Source: a bacterium (GTDB lineage: Bacteria; Bacillota; Bacilli; Lactobacillales; Streptococcaceae). Taken from it: 64,000 nt of DNA. Location of the stretch: positions 124,001-188,000 of the forward strand of contig CAJNDF010000003.1 of NCBI GenBank assembly GCA_905221455.1, read 5' to 3'. The position numbers and the translations under genes were made by a program. This document shows, in pieces, positions 36,627-46,444 of the stretch. The notes below the pieces were generated by a model, which was not told the DNA's origin, did not search any database, and saw nothing but the letters and a program-made list of their open reading frames with translations. Every line of letters starts with the position of its first letter. Within the stretch, counting starts at the first letter, position 1.

Positions 36627-36719
36627 TAAATTTGTCAAAATGCTGATTTTAGGGTATAATAGTTGCTGTTCGAGAAATTTTGATTTTCAAAGAATAATGA
36701 ATGATGATAAGGAGTAACC

Positions 36720-37058
36720 ATGAACAACCTACCAAATTGTCCAAAATGTAACTCAGAGTACGTCTACGAAGACGGTGCCCTACTGGTTTGCCCAGAGTGT
36801 GCTCATGAGTGGAATCCTGCTGAAGTTGCAGAAGTAGAAGAAGGCCTTGTCGCTATCGATGCCAACGGAAATAAATTGGCTGATGGTGATACAGTAACCC
36901 TCATCAAGGACTTGAAAGTAAAAGGTGCGCCAAAAGATTTGAAACAAGGGACGCGTGTGAAAAATATCCGCATCGTAGAAGGCGACCACAATATCGACTG
37001 TAAGATTGATGGTTTTGGTGCCATGAAACTTAAATCAGAGTTTGTGAAGAAAATTTAA
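36720..37058 (+). CDS. PhnA/YjdM family zinc-ribbon protein
   Basis: 112 residues. Two CxxC pairs (CPKCNSEY... CPECAHEW) form an N-terminal zinc ribbon; the rest is the PhnA domain ([19 protein letters not shown]... [12 protein letters not shown]). Despite the name, no phosphonate pathway is nearby, and the role is unknown. It has its own strong Shine-Dalgarno (AAGGAG), and the next gene starts 2 bp behind. Confidence 0.9.
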   Translation: MNNLPNCPKCNSEYVYEDGALLVCPECAHEWNPAEVAEVEEGLVAIDANGNKLADGDTVTLIKDLKVKGAPKDLKQGTRVKNIRIVEGDHNIDCKIDGFGAMKLKSEFVKKI

Positions 37059-37060
37059 GC

Positions 37061-37690
37061 ATGTCAAAACACTATAAACTTGTATTTTATAGCCGTATCT
37101 TCTTGTTTCTAGCGGCTTTTACGGGAGTTTATCTTGAAATCGCCAAGCATGGTGGATTTGGGATGCTTCTCTATTATACGGTTCTGTCAAATCTGTTAGT
37201 AGCGATTTTTACGCTCTATCTCCTAAAGGTTATGAGCCGTTTAGGTGAAAACTGGCAAAGACCAAGTCTTTTGCGCTTAAAAGGTGGAGTTACCATGAGT
37301 ATCATGATTACCTGTGTGATTTACCATTTCCTCTTAGCGCCCATTGCGACTAATTTCTATACTCTGGAAAATTTCCTTTGCCACTATATCGTTCCCCTTT
37401 GGTTTTTAGCGGATACCCTCTTTTTTGACAAACAGGGTCAATACAAGATTTGGGATCCAGTTGTGTGGACGATTTTACCCTTGCTGTATATGATTTTTGC
37501 TCTTTTTAATGGCTTGGTACTGAAACTAGACATTCCTAATTCTAAGGTCAGTCCTTTCCCTTACTTCTTTTTGAATGTGAACAAGGGTTGGGATGTCGTG
37601 TTCAGGTGGTGTCTGATTATCTTTGTTGCCTATATGGTGGCAGGATTTATCTTCTACTTGATCAAGCAAATCAAGAGAAAATCATCCTAA
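37061..37690 (+). CDS. Pr6Pr family membrane protein
   Basis: 209 residues with six predicted membrane helices. The pattern YTVLSNLLVAIFTLY, then YHFLLAP... LCHYIVPLWFLADTLFFD matches the Pr6Pr group, whose function is not known. Probably cotranscribed with the zinc-ribbon gene. A BOX element begins at the last base of its stop codon. Confidence 0.8.
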   Translation: MSKHYKLVFYSRIFLFLAAFTGVYLEIAKHGGFGMLLYYTVLSNLLVAIFTLYLLKVMSRLGENWQRPSLLRLKGGVTMSIMITCVIYHFLLAPIATNFYTLENFLCHYIVPLWFLADTLFFDKQGQYKIWDPVVWTILPLLYMIFALFNGLVLKLDIPNSKVSPFPYFFLNVNKGWDVVFRWCLIIFVAYMVAGFIFYLIKQIKRKSS

Positions 37691-37885
37691 TACTCTTCGA
37701 AAATCTCTTCAAACCACGTCAGTTTCGCCTTGCCGTATATATGGTTACTGACTTCGTCAGTTTCATCTACAACCTCAAAACCATGTTTTGAGCTGACTTC
37801 GTCAGTTCTATCTACAACCTCAAAGCAGTGCTTTGAGCAACCTGCGGCTAGCTTCCTAGTTTGCTCTTTGATTTTCATTGAGTAT
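37690..37885. repeat. BOX element (boxA-boxB-boxB-boxC)
   Basis: ATACTCTTCG, boxA with TTTCGCCTTGCCGTATATATG, two copies of boxB (GACTTCGTCAGTT...CTACAACCTCAAA), and boxC to GATTTTCATTGAGTAT. It is the longest BOX in the window and shares one base with the upstream stop codon. Confidence 0.93.
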
Positions 37886-38007
37886 AAGACACAAGGGATT
37901 TATTTTCGAGTTTAAGAAGGAGTCTACAAAGCAATGAGACTTCTTCTTTTCTTGCTTTATAACTCTCAAAAGAGTAGAAGATTAAGAGAAATATAGAAAG
38001 AGATTTC

Positions 38008-39159
38008 ATGAAACAATTTTTAGAACGGGCCAGTATTTTGGCTCTCTCCCTCGTTTTGATTACCTCCTTTTCGATTTCAAGTGCCCTACCAGCCATGTTT
38101 GACTATTATCAAGGCTATCCTAAGGAACAAATTGAGCTCTTGGCGAGCTTGCCATCCTTTGGAATCATGATTATGTTATTACTAAATGGTTTCTTAGAAA
38201 AAATATTTCCTGAGCGCTTACAGATTAGTTTGGGTTTACTGATTTTATCACTGAGTGGAACGGCTCCCTTCTGGTATCAAGCCTATCCTTTTGTTTTTGG
38301 AACACGGATTCTCTTTGGTTTGGGTGTTGGGATGATCAATGCCAAGGCCATTTCCATTATCAGTGAACGCTATCAAGGAAAAACGCGAATTCAGATGTTA
38401 GGGCTACGTGGCTCTGCAGAGGTCGTTGGAGCTTCTCTCATTACCTTGGCCGTCGGCCAGTTGTTGGCCTTTGGTTGGACAGCTACTTTCTTAGCCTATA
38501 GTGCTGGATTTTTGGTGCTGACCCTCTATCTGCTCTTTGTCCCTTATGGAAAAGAAAAGAAAGAAGTCAAGAAAAAAGCGAAGGAAGCAAGTCGTTTAAC
38601 TCGAGAAATGAAAGGCTTGATTTTTACTCTAGCTATAGAAGCAGCAGTGGTAGTTTGTACCAATACAGCTATTACCATTCGTATTCCAAGTTTGATGGTG
38701 GAAAGAGGACTTGGAGATGCCCAGTTATCTAGTTTTGTTCTTAGTGTCATGCAGCTGATCGGGATTGTGGCTGGGGTGAGTTTTTCTTTCTTGATTTCTA
38801 TCTTTAAGGAAAAATTGCTCCTCTGGTCTGGCATTACCTTTGGCTTAGGGCAAATTGTGATTGCTTTATCTCCATCCTTGTGGGTGGTAGTGGCAGGAAG
38901 CATTCTGGCTGGTTTTGCCTACAGTGTAGCCTTGACGACGGTCTTTCAACTTGTCTCTGAACGAATTCCAGCCAAACTCCTCAATCAAGCAACCTCATTT
39001 GCAGTTTTAGGCTGTAGTTTCGGAGCTTTCACAACCCCATTTGTTTTAGGGGCAATTGGGTTACTAACGAAAAATGGGATGCTGGTCTTCGCCATTTTAG
39101 GATCCTGGTTGATTGTAACCTCTATCTTTGTCATGTACCTACTTCAAAAGAGAGCTTAG
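38008..39159 (+). CDS. MFS transporter (CynX/NimT-like)
   Basis: 383 residues, about 11-12 membrane helices with a charged central loop (KEKKEVKKKAKEASR) between the two halves. The first helices carry SISSALPAMFDYY and a GxxxGxGxxN motif (LFGLGVGMINAK). The substrate is unknown. The promoter region is partly occupied by the BOX upstream. A terminator overlaps its stop. Confidence 0.85.
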   Translation: MKQFLERASILALSLVLITSFSISSALPAMFDYYQGYPKEQIELLASLPSFGIMIMLLLNGFLEKIFPERLQISLGLLILSLSGTAPFWYQAYPFVFGTRILFGLGVGMINAKAISIISERYQGKTRIQMLGLRGSAEVVGASLITLAVGQLLAFGWTATFLAYSAGFLVLTLYLLFVPYGKEKKEVKKKAKEASRLTREMKGLIFTLAIEAAVVVCTNTAITIRIPSLMVERGLGDAQLSSFVLSVMQLIGIVAGVSFSFLISIFKEKLLLWSGITFGLGQIVIALSPSLWVVVAGSILAGFAYSVALTTVFQLVSERIPAKLLNQATSFAVLGCSFGAFTTPFVLGAIGLLTKNGMLVFAILGSWLIVTSIFVMYLLQKRA

Positions 39160-39187
39160 GATTGGTTTCCTAAGTTTTTCTTTTTGG
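39155..39187 (+). terminator. Terminator of the MFS gene
   Basis: CTTAGGA, 6-nt loop, TCCTAAG, then TTTTTCTTTTT. The left arm includes the stop codon. Confidence 0.82.
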
Positions 39188-39258
39188 GAGTTTTGTACCC
39201 AGACAATTAAAAATTCTCTGGCTTGTTACGAGACTAATTTCTTGATAAAATAGGAGTT

Positions 39259-40008
39259 ATGACGAGATATAAAGCAACTATTTCCTATGATGGTTATGCC
39301 TTTGCTGGTTTTCAGCGTCAGCCCCATGCGCGGAGCGTTCAGGAAGAAATTGAAAAAACCTTGACTAGATTGAATAAGGGGCAAGCCATCACTGTTCACG
39401 GTGCTGGTAGGACTGATAGTGGGGTTCATGCTTTGGGACAGGTGCTTCATTTTGACTTGCCCTATCAAATGGATGAGGAAAAACTTCGCTTTGCTCTGGA
39501 CACCCAGTCCCCTGAAGATATTGATGTGATTTCAATTGAGCTTGTGGCGGATGATTTTCATTGTCGTTATGCCAAGCACAGCAAGACCTATGAGTTTATC
39601 GTGGATAGGGGTCGTCCTAAAAATCCCATGCGCCGTCACTATGCCACTCACTTTCCTTATCCGCTTGATGTAGAGCGAATGCAGGAGGCTGTCAAAAAGC
39701 TAGAGGGCACCCACGATTTCACAGGCTTTACAGCTTCTGGAACCAGTGTGGAGGATAAGGTTCGTACTATCACAGAAGCTAGTCTCAGGGTTGATGAGAC
39801 AGGACAATTTTTGACCTTTACCTTTTCAGGAAATGGTTTCTTGTATAAACAGATTCGCAATATGGTGGGGACGCTGCTCAAAATCGGAAATAATCGCATG
39901 CCAGTAGAGCAGATTGACCTCATCTTGGAGAAAAAGGACAGGCAACTTGCAGGTCCAACAGCAGCACCGAATGGCTTGTATTTAAAGGAGATTCGTTATG
40001 AAGAATAA
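39259..40008 (+). CDS. truA: tRNA pseudouridine(38-40) synthase
   Basis: 249 residues. The catalytic Asp is in [14 protein letters not shown]; the DFTGFTASG and RNMVGTLL regions are typical of TruA. It modifies uridines 38-40 in the anticodon arm. It overlaps the next gene by 11 bp. Confidence 0.95.
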   Translation: MTRYKATISYDGYAFAGFQRQPHARSVQEEIEKTLTRLNKGQAITVHGAGRTDSGVHALGQVLHFDLPYQMDEEKLRFALDTQSPEDIDVISIELVADDFHCRYAKHSKTYEFIVDRGRPKNPMRRHYATHFPYPLDVERMQEAVKKLEGTHDFTGFTASGTSVEDKVRTITEASLRVDETGQFLTFTFSGNGFLYKQIRNMVGTLLKIGNNRMPVEQIDLILEKKDRQLAGPTAAPNGLYLKEIRYEE

Positions 40009-40771
40009 TCGTATTTTAGCACTTTCTGGAAATGATATTTTTAGTGGCGGTGGCCTGTCAGCTGATTTGGCTACTTATACTTTGAACGGCTTGCATGGCT
40101 TTGTAGCAGTGACTTGTTTGACAGCCTTGACAGAAAAGGGATTCGAAGTCTTTCCAACTGAGGATGCCATTTTTCAACATGAATTAGATAGTTTGCGTGA
40201 TGTGGAGTTTGCGGGGATTAAGATTGGTCTTCTCCCTACTGTTAGTGTTGCTGAGAAAGCCTTGGACTTTATCAAACAACGTCCAGGAGTGCCTGTGGTA
40301 TTGGATCCTGTCTTGGTCTGCAAGGAAACGCACGACGTAGCAGTTAGTGAACTCTGCCAAGAATTGATTCGCTTTTTCCCTCATGTCAGCGTGATTACAC
40401 CTAACCTCCCAGAAGCAGAATTATTGGCTGGTCAGGAAATTAAAACCTTGGAAGACATGAAAGCTGTAGCGCAGAAATTACATGACTTAGGAGCGCCAGC
40501 AGTCATTATCAAGGGAGGCAATCGCCTTAGTCAGGACAAGGCTGTAGATGTCTTTTATGACGGACAAACCTTTACAGTCCTAGAAAATCCTGTCATCCAA
40601 GGCCAAAATGCTGGTGCAGGTTGTACCTTTGCCTCTAGTATTGCCAGTCACTTGGTTAAAGGTGATGAACTTTTACCAGCAGTAGAAAGTTCTAAAGCTT
40701 TCGTTTATCGTGCTATTGCACAAGCAGATCAATATGGAGTAAGACAATATGAAGCAAACCAAAACAACTAA
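39998..40771 (+). CDS. ThiD/PdxK-type pyrimidine or pyridoxine kinase
   Basis: 257 residues, ribokinase superfamily. Near the N-terminus [15 protein letters not shown], then [20 protein letters not shown], and the anion hole NAGAGCTF with a Cys as in ThiD and ThiD-like pyridoxal kinases. It phosphorylates HMP or a B6 vitamer; the following ECF gene would supply the same vitamin. It is coupled to both neighbours by overlaps. Confidence 0.85.
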   Translation: MKNNRILALSGNDIFSGGGLSADLATYTLNGLHGFVAVTCLTALTEKGFEVFPTEDAIFQHELDSLRDVEFAGIKIGLLPTVSVAEKALDFIKQRPGVPVVLDPVLVCKETHDVAVSELCQELIRFFPHVSVITPNLPEAELLAGQEIKTLEDMKAVAQKLHDLGAPAVIIKGGNRLSQDKAVDVFYDGQTFTVLENPVIQGQNAGAGCTFASSIASHLVKGDELLPAVESSKAFVYRAIAQADQYGVRQYEANQNN

Positions 40772-41210
40772 AATCGCCCTTGTATCCCTCTTAACCGCCC
40801 TTTCTGTGGTTCTAGGTTATTTCTTAAAAATCCCAACACCGACAGGTATTCTAACTTTCTTAGATGCGGGTATCTTCTTTGTGGCCTTTTACTTTGGTAG
40901 TAAAGAGGGAGCCGTCGTTGGAGGATTAGCAGGTTTCTTGATTGACCTTTTATCAGGCTATCCTCAGTGGATGTTCTTTAGCTTGGTCAACCATGGATTG
41001 CAAGGATTTTTCGCAGGATTTAAAGGAAAAGCTCAGTGGCTAGGCCTTATCCTAGCAACCATTGTCATGGTAGGAGGCTATGCCTTGGGTTCAACTTTGA
41101 TGAATGGCTGGGCAGCAGCTCTACCAGAAATCCTACCAAATTTCATGCAAAATATAGTAGGGATGATTGTAGGATTTCTACTTTGTCAGGCTATTAAGAA
41201 GATGAAGTAA
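40749..41210 (+). CDS. ECF transporter S component (vitamin-type)
   Basis: 153 residues with about five to six membrane helices. [19 protein letters not shown] at the start and LDAGIFFVAFYFGSKEGAVVGG resemble ThiT/PdxU-like S components. It would bind the vitamin and pair with a shared EcfAA'T module encoded elsewhere. It overlaps the kinase gene by 23 bp, so the cargo is probably the kinase substrate (B6 or HMP). Ends before a strong hairpin. Confidence 0.85.
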   Translation: MKQTKTTKIALVSLLTALSVVLGYFLKIPTPTGILTFLDAGIFFVAFYFGSKEGAVVGGLAGFLIDLLSGYPQWMFFSLVNHGLQGFFAGFKGKAQWLGLILATIVMVGGYALGSTLMNGWAAALPEILPNFMQNIVGMIVGFLLCQAIKKMK

Positions 41211-41240
41211 AGAGGCTGTGGAGAAAGTCCTAAAAATCAG

Positions 41241-41293
41241 AAAAAACGCATAGTATCAGGTGTTAAAAAACCTTGATACTATGCGTTTTATTG
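41241..41293. terminator. Bidirectional hairpin between convergent genes
   Basis: Arms 41243-41261 and 41270-41289 pair over 19 positions with one bulged base, giving outer AAAACGCATAG/CTATGCGTTTT. The inner ATCA-GGT/ACCTTGAT is the same as at 3615-3659 while the outer helix differs. Confidence 0.78.
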
Positions 41294-41305
41294 TGGGAAG
41301 ATTTT

Positions 41306-41455
41306 ATACTCTTCGAAAATCTCTTCAAACCTCGTCAACGTCGCCTTGCCGTATATATGTGACTGACTTCGTCAGTCTTATCTACAACCTCAAAACAGTG
41401 TTTTGAGCAACCTGCGGCTAGTTTCCTAGTTTGCTCTTTGATTTTCATTGAGTAT
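41306..41455. repeat. BOX element (boxA-boxB-boxC)
   Basis: ATACTCTTCG; boxA with ACGTCGCCTTGCCGTATAT; one boxB (GACTTCGTCAGTC...CAACCTCAAAACAGTG); boxC to GATTTTCATTGAGTAT. It lies 10 bp behind the pepQ stop. Confidence 0.93.
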
Positions 41456-41465
41456 TAGATGAATA

Positions 41466-42548
41466 TTAATCAAAATAAAGCAAGTCTTTGCTGGTGCTTG
41501 TAAAGAGGTCAAAGCCATCCTTGGTAACAACACCGCAGTCTTCGATACGGACACCGACTTTACCAGGGATATAGATACCTGGTTCAACAGAGAAGCACAT
41601 GCCTTCTTCGATGACCATGTCGTTTCCTTCCATGATAGATGGGAATTCATGAACATCCATACCGATACCGTGACCGAGACGGTGGTTGAAGTACTCACCG
41701 TAACCAGCTTTTTCGATGACCTCACGGGCAGCGCGATCCACTTCATGGGCAGTCACACCTGGCTTAATAAAGTCAAGAGCAGCTTGTTGGGCTTCAAGAG
41801 TCAAGTTGTAAATATCTTTCTTGAATTGGTCAGGTTTACCGACAGCGACTGTACGAGTCATGTCTGATGCGTAACCGTTGACTAGAACACCAAGGTCAAA
41901 TAGGAGAAGAGCATCATTTTCAACCTTATTCGCTGCTGGGATGCCGTGTGGATTTGCAGCATTATCGCCAGTCAAGACCATGGTATCAAAGCTCATTTCA
42001 TAACCTTCACGTTTCATGGCAAAGTCAATTTGTGCGATAATATCTGTCTCGGTCTTATCAAGAGAAATATTGTCAAAACCAACATTGACAGCCTTGTCCG
42101 CATAGAGACCTGCAACCATCATTTTTTGCACTTCGTCAGCTGATTTGATGAGGCGCATGCGTTGGATACGAGGAGTGAGGTTTTCAAACTCAGCAGTTTC
42201 AAAGACTGTTTTCAAGCCATGGTATTTGGTCAAAATGAGATTGTCAAACTCAACAGCAACGCGTTTGAAGTCGTGCTGTGGAAGAGCATGTTTCATTTTT
42301 TGCCATGGATTTTCAGAATCCACATAGCCGACAACTGGGAAGGAAACGGTGCTGCTTGCACGCTCCACTTCAAGGGCTGGGACAAAGAGGAGGGGTTCCT
42401 GATTTGCTAGAACAAAAAGGAACATTTGGCGCTCATGGGGATCACTGTAAAAGCCAGTGAGGTAATTGATTGTGACGGGGTCAGATACGACAGCGACGTC
42501 TAGTTTTTCTGATTCAAGATATGTTACGATTTGTTGTAATTTAGACAT
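41466..42548 (-). CDS. pepQ: Xaa-Pro dipeptidase (M24)
   Basis: 360 residues. Creatinase-like N-terminal domain and the pita-bread metal domain with FDLGVLVNGYASDMTRTV (two Asp), GHGIGMDVHE (His), SVEPGIYI (Glu) and the last Glu in GVRIEDCG. It cleaves X-Pro dipeptides from peptide nutrition. Transcribed leftwards alone, towards the BOX/hairpin. Confidence 0.94.
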   Translation of the reverse strand: MSKLQQIVTYLESEKLDVAVVSDPVTINYLTGFYSDPHERQMFLFVLANQEPLLFVPALEVERASSTVSFPVVGYVDSENPWQKMKHALPQHDFKRVAVEFDNLILTKYHGLKTVFETAEFENLTPRIQRMRLIKSADEVQKMMVAGLYADKAVNVGFDNISLDKTETDIIAQIDFAMKREGYEMSFDTMVLTGDNAANPHGIPAANKVENDALLLFDLGVLVNGYASDMTRTVAVGKPDQFKKDIYNLTLEAQQAALDFIKPGVTAHEVDRAAREVIEKAGYGEYFNHRLGHGIGMDVHEFPSIMEGNDMVIEEGMCFSVEPGIYIPGKVGVRIEDCGVVTKDGFDLFTSTSKDLLYFD

Positions 42549-42623
42549 ATGCTACCTTCTTTCTACCCCTCTATTTTGGCAAAAAAAGAGAGAAAATGCA
42601 AGGGAGAAGGGTAAAAGAAAAGA

Positions 42624-42652
42624 CAAAAAAACTCCGACAAGATAGCGGAGTT
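42624..42652 (-). terminator. Terminator of murT-gatD
   Basis: Read leftwards AACTCCG, 9-nt loop, CGGAGTT, then TTTTTTGT. Confidence 0.8.
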
Positions 42653-42674
42653 CTTTGATATGGTTTTCCTTGGT

Positions 42675-43457
42675 TTAAGAAAAGTCAGCCTTGCTTTTCA
42701 CGTCGCTGTATTCTTCAGCGATTTCTTGGCTGAGAATGTCCTCATAGGCAGGGAGTTGGATGTCCTGACCATATTTCTTCTTGAGGGCAGTAGTGACCAG
42801 GCGATAGGCCAGATTAGCATTACGAGAGAGGATAGGTCCGTGGAAGTAAGAACCAAAGACATTCTTATAATGAACCCCTTCGCCGACCTTTTCTTCGTTA
42901 TTTCCATTTCCATAGACAACCTGTCCCAGCGGTTTTTGGTCGTCAGAGAGGAAGGTACGGCCTTGGTGATTTTCAAATCCATAGTAGGTTTCATCGAAAT
43001 CTTCATTGTGAATCTTGATGTCACCGATAAAGCGGTTATTGGTCTGGTTGAGGGTGTAGTGGCCCATGACGCCTAAACCTTCGATACGTCTCCCAGAAGC
43101 CTCAACATAATATTGGCCCAATAGTTGGAAACCACCGCAGATAGCGAGAACCACACCGTCGTTTTGGATGTAGTTGTCAATGCTCTCTTTTTTAGCAGGT
43201 AGGTCGTCTGCAATAATACTTTGTTCAAAGTCTTGACCGCCACCGAAAAAGGCGATGTCGTAGTGATTTTCATCAAAATCATCATGAAGTGAAACGATGT
43301 CAACCGTCACATGGGCTCCCAGTTTTTCAGCCACATACTTGAGCATGAGGATGTTTCCATTGTCCCCGTAGGTATTCATGAGGTTTCCGTAGAGGTGGGC
43401 AATGTTGAGCTGATATGGGTAATTGCCATCCTTTGAGGAAAGTGAAGTATAAACCAT
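42675..43457 (-). CDS. gatD: Lipid II isoglutaminyl synthase, glutaminase subunit GatD
   Basis: 260 residues, CobB/CobQ-like amidotransferase. The nucleophile Cys is in [12 protein letters not shown]; the catalytic His lies in GFENHQGRT. It supplies ammonia for amidation of D-Glu in the peptidoglycan stem. The start overlaps the murT stop by one base, and the two proteins form one enzyme. Confidence 0.93.
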   Translation of the reverse strand: MVYTSLSSKDGNYPYQLNIAHLYGNLMNTYGDNGNILMLKYVAEKLGAHVTVDIVSLHDDFDENHYDIAFFGGGQDFEQSIIADDLPAKKESIDNYIQNDGVVLAICGGFQLLGQYYVEASGRRIEGLGVMGHYTLNQTNNRFIGDIKIHNEDFDETYYGFENHQGRTFLSDDQKPLGQVVYGNGNNEEKVGEGVHYKNVFGSYFHGPILSRNANLAYRLVTTALKKKYGQDIQLPAYEDILSQEIAEEYSDVKSKADFS

Positions 43458-44800
43458 TAGTTCATCTCCTTTCTAACAATCTGACGACTAGCCAGCAGTT
43501 CGCGGAATTCCAGCATAGCAGTATAGGTAGCCAGGATATAGGCATGCTTACAGTTTTGATTCTCAATAGTCTTAAGAACTTGCTCCAGACTACTTGTCTC
43601 AGTGATTTTCTCAGCTGGATAGCCTGTCACTCGGAGACGACGTGCAATTTCAGAATGGCGAACACCGCCAGCGTTGATTTCGGGAATGTCCATGTCAGTG
43701 ATTTGTTCAAAATCAGCATCCCAGATCCAGCTTGTATCAATTCCGTCTGCATAGTTGGCATTTAGGAGAACAGATAGACTAAATGGATAAGGTGCTAGTT
43801 TAATCATCTCGATAGCTTGGGTAGCGCCGACTGGATTTTTAATCAAGACAAGGGTGCATTCTTTATCGCCGATATGGAAGGTTTCTTGGCGTCCAAAGAC
43901 AGCACGGCTCTTGTCAAATCCTTGCTTGATGAGTTGGGAATCGGCACCGAGAAAATGGGCGATGGCAACCGCAGCTAGGGCGTTGTAGATATTGTAGAGT
44001 CCACCGATTTGGATACCGTATTCTTGGCCGTCGATGACAAAGCGAGAGCGATTGTTGGTCAACTCAACTAGTTCTGTCAAGCGATAGTCCAGATCAGGAC
44101 GTTTACATCCGCAGCCTTCACAGATATAGGCACCCAAGTTTGCATAAGTATTGTGCTCATATTTGAGGATGCTTTGACAGTCAGGACACAGAATACCTTC
44201 GGTATTGTAGTGAGCCAGTTTGGCTGGTCCTTTTTCCAAGTCAAAACCAAAATACTCTACAGGATTTGGAATAGCTGGTTTGTAGAAGAGCGGACTGTCA
44301 CCATTGAGGAGAACAGTAGCCGTAGGCACCTTACGGATGGCATCCAAAATCATCTTATAAGTTGTGTAAATCTCACCATAGCGGTCCATCTGGTCACGGA
44401 AGATATTCGTGATGACAAAAAGGCTTGGCTGGATATAGTCACAGATACGAGATAGACTGGCTTCGTCGATTTCTAGGACGGCAATATTTTTCCCAGTTTT
44501 AGAAGATTTGGCTGTTAAGAAGGTTGTTGCAATCCCTGTAATCATGTTGGCACCGCTTGGGTTGGTCAGAACCTGACCATAAACCTCTTTTAAAATGCCG
44601 ACAGTGAGGGCAGTTGTCAGAGTTTTTCCATTGGTTCCAGTGACCACGACAATCTCGTAGTTCTTAGCTAGATTTTGTAAAATATCTTTATCAAATTGAA
44701 GGGCAAGTTTTCCTGGGAGCGTACTTCCATGGCCAAGACGGCTTAAAACGAAGTGGGAAGAACGCCCAGCAAGAAGGCCCAAAGTAGTTTTTAAGTTCAT
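43457..44800 (-). CDS. murT: Lipid II isoglutaminyl synthase, ligase subunit MurT
   Basis: 447 residues, Mur ligase fold. P-loop [14 protein letters not shown] near residue 55; a Cys4 zinc ribbon (CPDCQSIL... CEGCGCKRP) typical of MurT is inserted in the central domain; a C-terminal DUF1727 domain with WIWDADFE follows. With GatD it converts D-Glu to D-iGln in lipid II; in pneumococcus this is essential for cross-linking. Leftward operon with gatD. Confidence 0.94.
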   Translation of the reverse strand: MNLKTTLGLLAGRSSHFVLSRLGHGSTLPGKLALQFDKDILQNLAKNYEIVVVTGTNGKTLTTALTVGILKEVYGQVLTNPSGANMITGIATTFLTAKSSKTGKNIAVLEIDEASLSRICDYIQPSLFVITNIFRDQMDRYGEIYTTYKMILDAIRKVPTATVLLNGDSPLFYKPAIPNPVEYFGFDLEKGPAKLAHYNTEGILCPDCQSILKYEHNTYANLGAYICEGCGCKRPDLDYRLTELVELTNNRSRFVIDGQEYGIQIGGLYNIYNALAAVAIAHFLGADSQLIKQGFDKSRAVFGRQETFHIGDKECTLVLIKNPVGATQAIEMIKLAPYPFSLSVLLNANYADGIDTSWIWDADFEQITDMDIPEINAGGVRHSEIARRLRVTGYPAEKITETSSLEQVLKTIENQNCKHAYILATYTAMLEFRELLASRQIVRKEMN

Positions 44801-44852
44801 GTTTCTATTATATCACAAAAGAGGGAAAAGACAGATTTGAGATTTCGCAGAA

Positions 44853-44877
44853 GCAAAAACAGCCCAAAGAGGGCTGT
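44853..44877 (-). terminator. Terminator downstream of the flavoprotein reductase gene
   Basis: ACAGCCC, 5-nt loop, GGGCTGT; the short T run TTTTGC lies to the left. Confidence 0.65.
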
Positions 44878-44898
44878 CAGTTAAGGTGAGACTTTAAC

Positions 44899-46215
44899 TT
44901 AAATCGCAAACAAGTCATTTAAGTTCTCAGCCAAGGTTGGGTGAGTGAAGATTTGTTTTGTGAAGTAAGTGTAAGGAATCTTGTTGTCCATAGCAACAGT
45001 GATGATGTTGATGATTTCTTGAGAACCTTCTGAGAAGATGCTTGCTCCAAGAATTTCTTTTGTTTCAGTATTAACTACAGCTTTGAAAGCTCCGCGAAGG
45101 TCTCCATTTACATGACCACGAGGCATTGCTGCAACAGGGATTTCTTTCACAGCGTATGGAAGTTTCAAATCAGCCGCTTGGCTTTCAGTCAAACCAACTT
45201 GTGAAAGTGCAGGTGTGATGAACATAGTGTTTGGTACATTGAGACGGTCTTCAAGTGTGTAGCTGCCATCTCCAGCAAGGTAGCTGTAAACAACACGGAA
45301 GTCATCAAGTGAAATGTAAGTAAATTGAAGACCACCGTTGACATCTCCAACTGCAAAGACACCAGGAACGTTTGTTTGACAATGTTTGTCTACTTTAATA
45401 GCGCCACGTTCAGTAAGTTCAATATCTGTATTTTCAAGTTGAAGTGGTTCTACATTTGGTTTACGTCCAGTTGCGTAGAGAAGAGCATCGAAACGGAAAG
45501 TTTCGTTCTCAGTTACGACAAGGACTTGGTCATCGTCGTTTTTGATTTCAGTAGTACGGATGTTTTGAAGCAATTCAATGCCGTCTTCTTCCATGTATTG
45601 TTTAGCAAGAGCTGCGATGGAAGGTTCTGCACGAGGTAGGAAAGTATCCAAGGCATCTAGGACTGTAACCTTGCTTCCAAGTTTGTTGTAAAGACCAGCA
45701 AATTCAAGACCGATGTTTCCGCCACCAAGAACACCAAGTTTTTCAGGCAATTTGTCCAAGTTTTGGATACCTGTTGAGTCAAAGACGTTTTTACTTGTAG
45801 CAAGTCCAGGGATTGGCAAGACGTTTGAAACAGCACCAGTGTTGATGACGATAGTTTCAGCAGTCAGTTCTTGTTTTTCATCACCAGCTTGGATTTCGAT
45901 GACTTTATTTGAAAGGAAGTGAGCTTCCGCATCAAAGATATCGACACCTGTACCAGCAACAGTCGCATAGTTTTTACCGTTAAGGCGACCAGTGATCGTG
46001 TTTTTGGTAGCAATCACTTCTTCAAAAGACAAGTCTTTCTCAGCAGCAACTAGCAAAGTTTTAGTTGGGATACAACCAATGTTGATACAAGTTCCACCGT
46101 ACATAGCTTTGCTACGTTCAACGAGGGCAACTTTTTTGCCAGCTGAAGCCAATTTACCAGCTAGTGTTTTACCAGCTTTACCAAATCCGATAACGATTAA
46201 ATCATAAGTTAACAT
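44899..46215 (-). CDS. har: Flavoprotein disulfide reductase, likely hypothiocyanous acid reductase Har
   Basis: 438 residues. FAD motif GFGKAG at 10-15, redox-active disulfide C43-x4-C48 in GGTCINIGCIPTK, NAD(P)H motif VLGGGNIGLEFA, second FAD strand VFAVGDVNGG, and the C-terminal dimer interface. It belongs to the RclA/MerA-like branch. From memory, the pneumococcal protein in this place reduces hypothiocyanous acid made by lactoperoxidase; the symbol rests on that resemblance and on order. Leftward, monocistronic. Confidence 0.78.
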   Translation of the reverse strand: MLTYDLIVIGFGKAGKTLAGKLASAGKKVALVERSKAMYGGTCINIGCIPTKTLLVAAEKDLSFEEVIATKNTITGRLNGKNYATVAGTGVDIFDAEAHFLSNKVIEIQAGDEKQELTAETIVINTGAVSNVLPIPGLATSKNVFDSTGIQNLDKLPEKLGVLGGGNIGLEFAGLYNKLGSKVTVLDALDTFLPRAEPSIAALAKQYMEEDGIELLQNIRTTEIKNDDDQVLVVTENETFRFDALLYATGRKPNVEPLQLENTDIELTERGAIKVDKHCQTNVPGVFAVGDVNGGLQFTYISLDDFRVVYSYLAGDGSYTLEDRLNVPNTMFITPALSQVGLTESQAADLKLPYAVKEIPVAAMPRGHVNGDLRGAFKAVVNTETKEILGASIFSEGSQEIINIITVAMDNKIPYTYFTKQIFTHPTLAENLNDLFAI

Positions 46216-46378
46216 TTATCTTCCTCCTATTTCGAATTTCATTCTAGCACAAGAAAAAAACTTTTGCACAATTCTGCTACGCTTTAAAAAAGTTAATGAA
46301 ATAGTGGAAATTTTAGCTTCATTTTCTAAGGAAAGATGTCAGAAAATAGAGAATTATCAAAAAATTCCGTAAATACAC

Positions 46379-46415
46379 TTGTCTTTATCGTAATTTTATG
46401 TTATATTATCTAACA
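46379..46415 (+). promoter_or_regulatory. amtB-glnK promoter with GlnR box
   Basis: TTGTCT (46379-46384), 17-nt spacer, TATATT (46402-46407). TGTTA-N7-TAACA at 46399-46415 fits the GlnR consensus TGTNA-N7-TNACA exactly and covers the -10, so GlnR should repress when nitrogen is plentiful. A weaker CodY-like match lies near 46335-46350. Confidence 0.85.
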
Positions 46416-46444
46416 CAAAATAAATTATGAATTGGAGTGGTTTC

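Noticed and set aside
37687..38096. Small open frames in and after the BOX at 37690
   Set aside because: They lie in a non-coding repeat or antisense to the MFS gene start; no Shine-Dalgarno.
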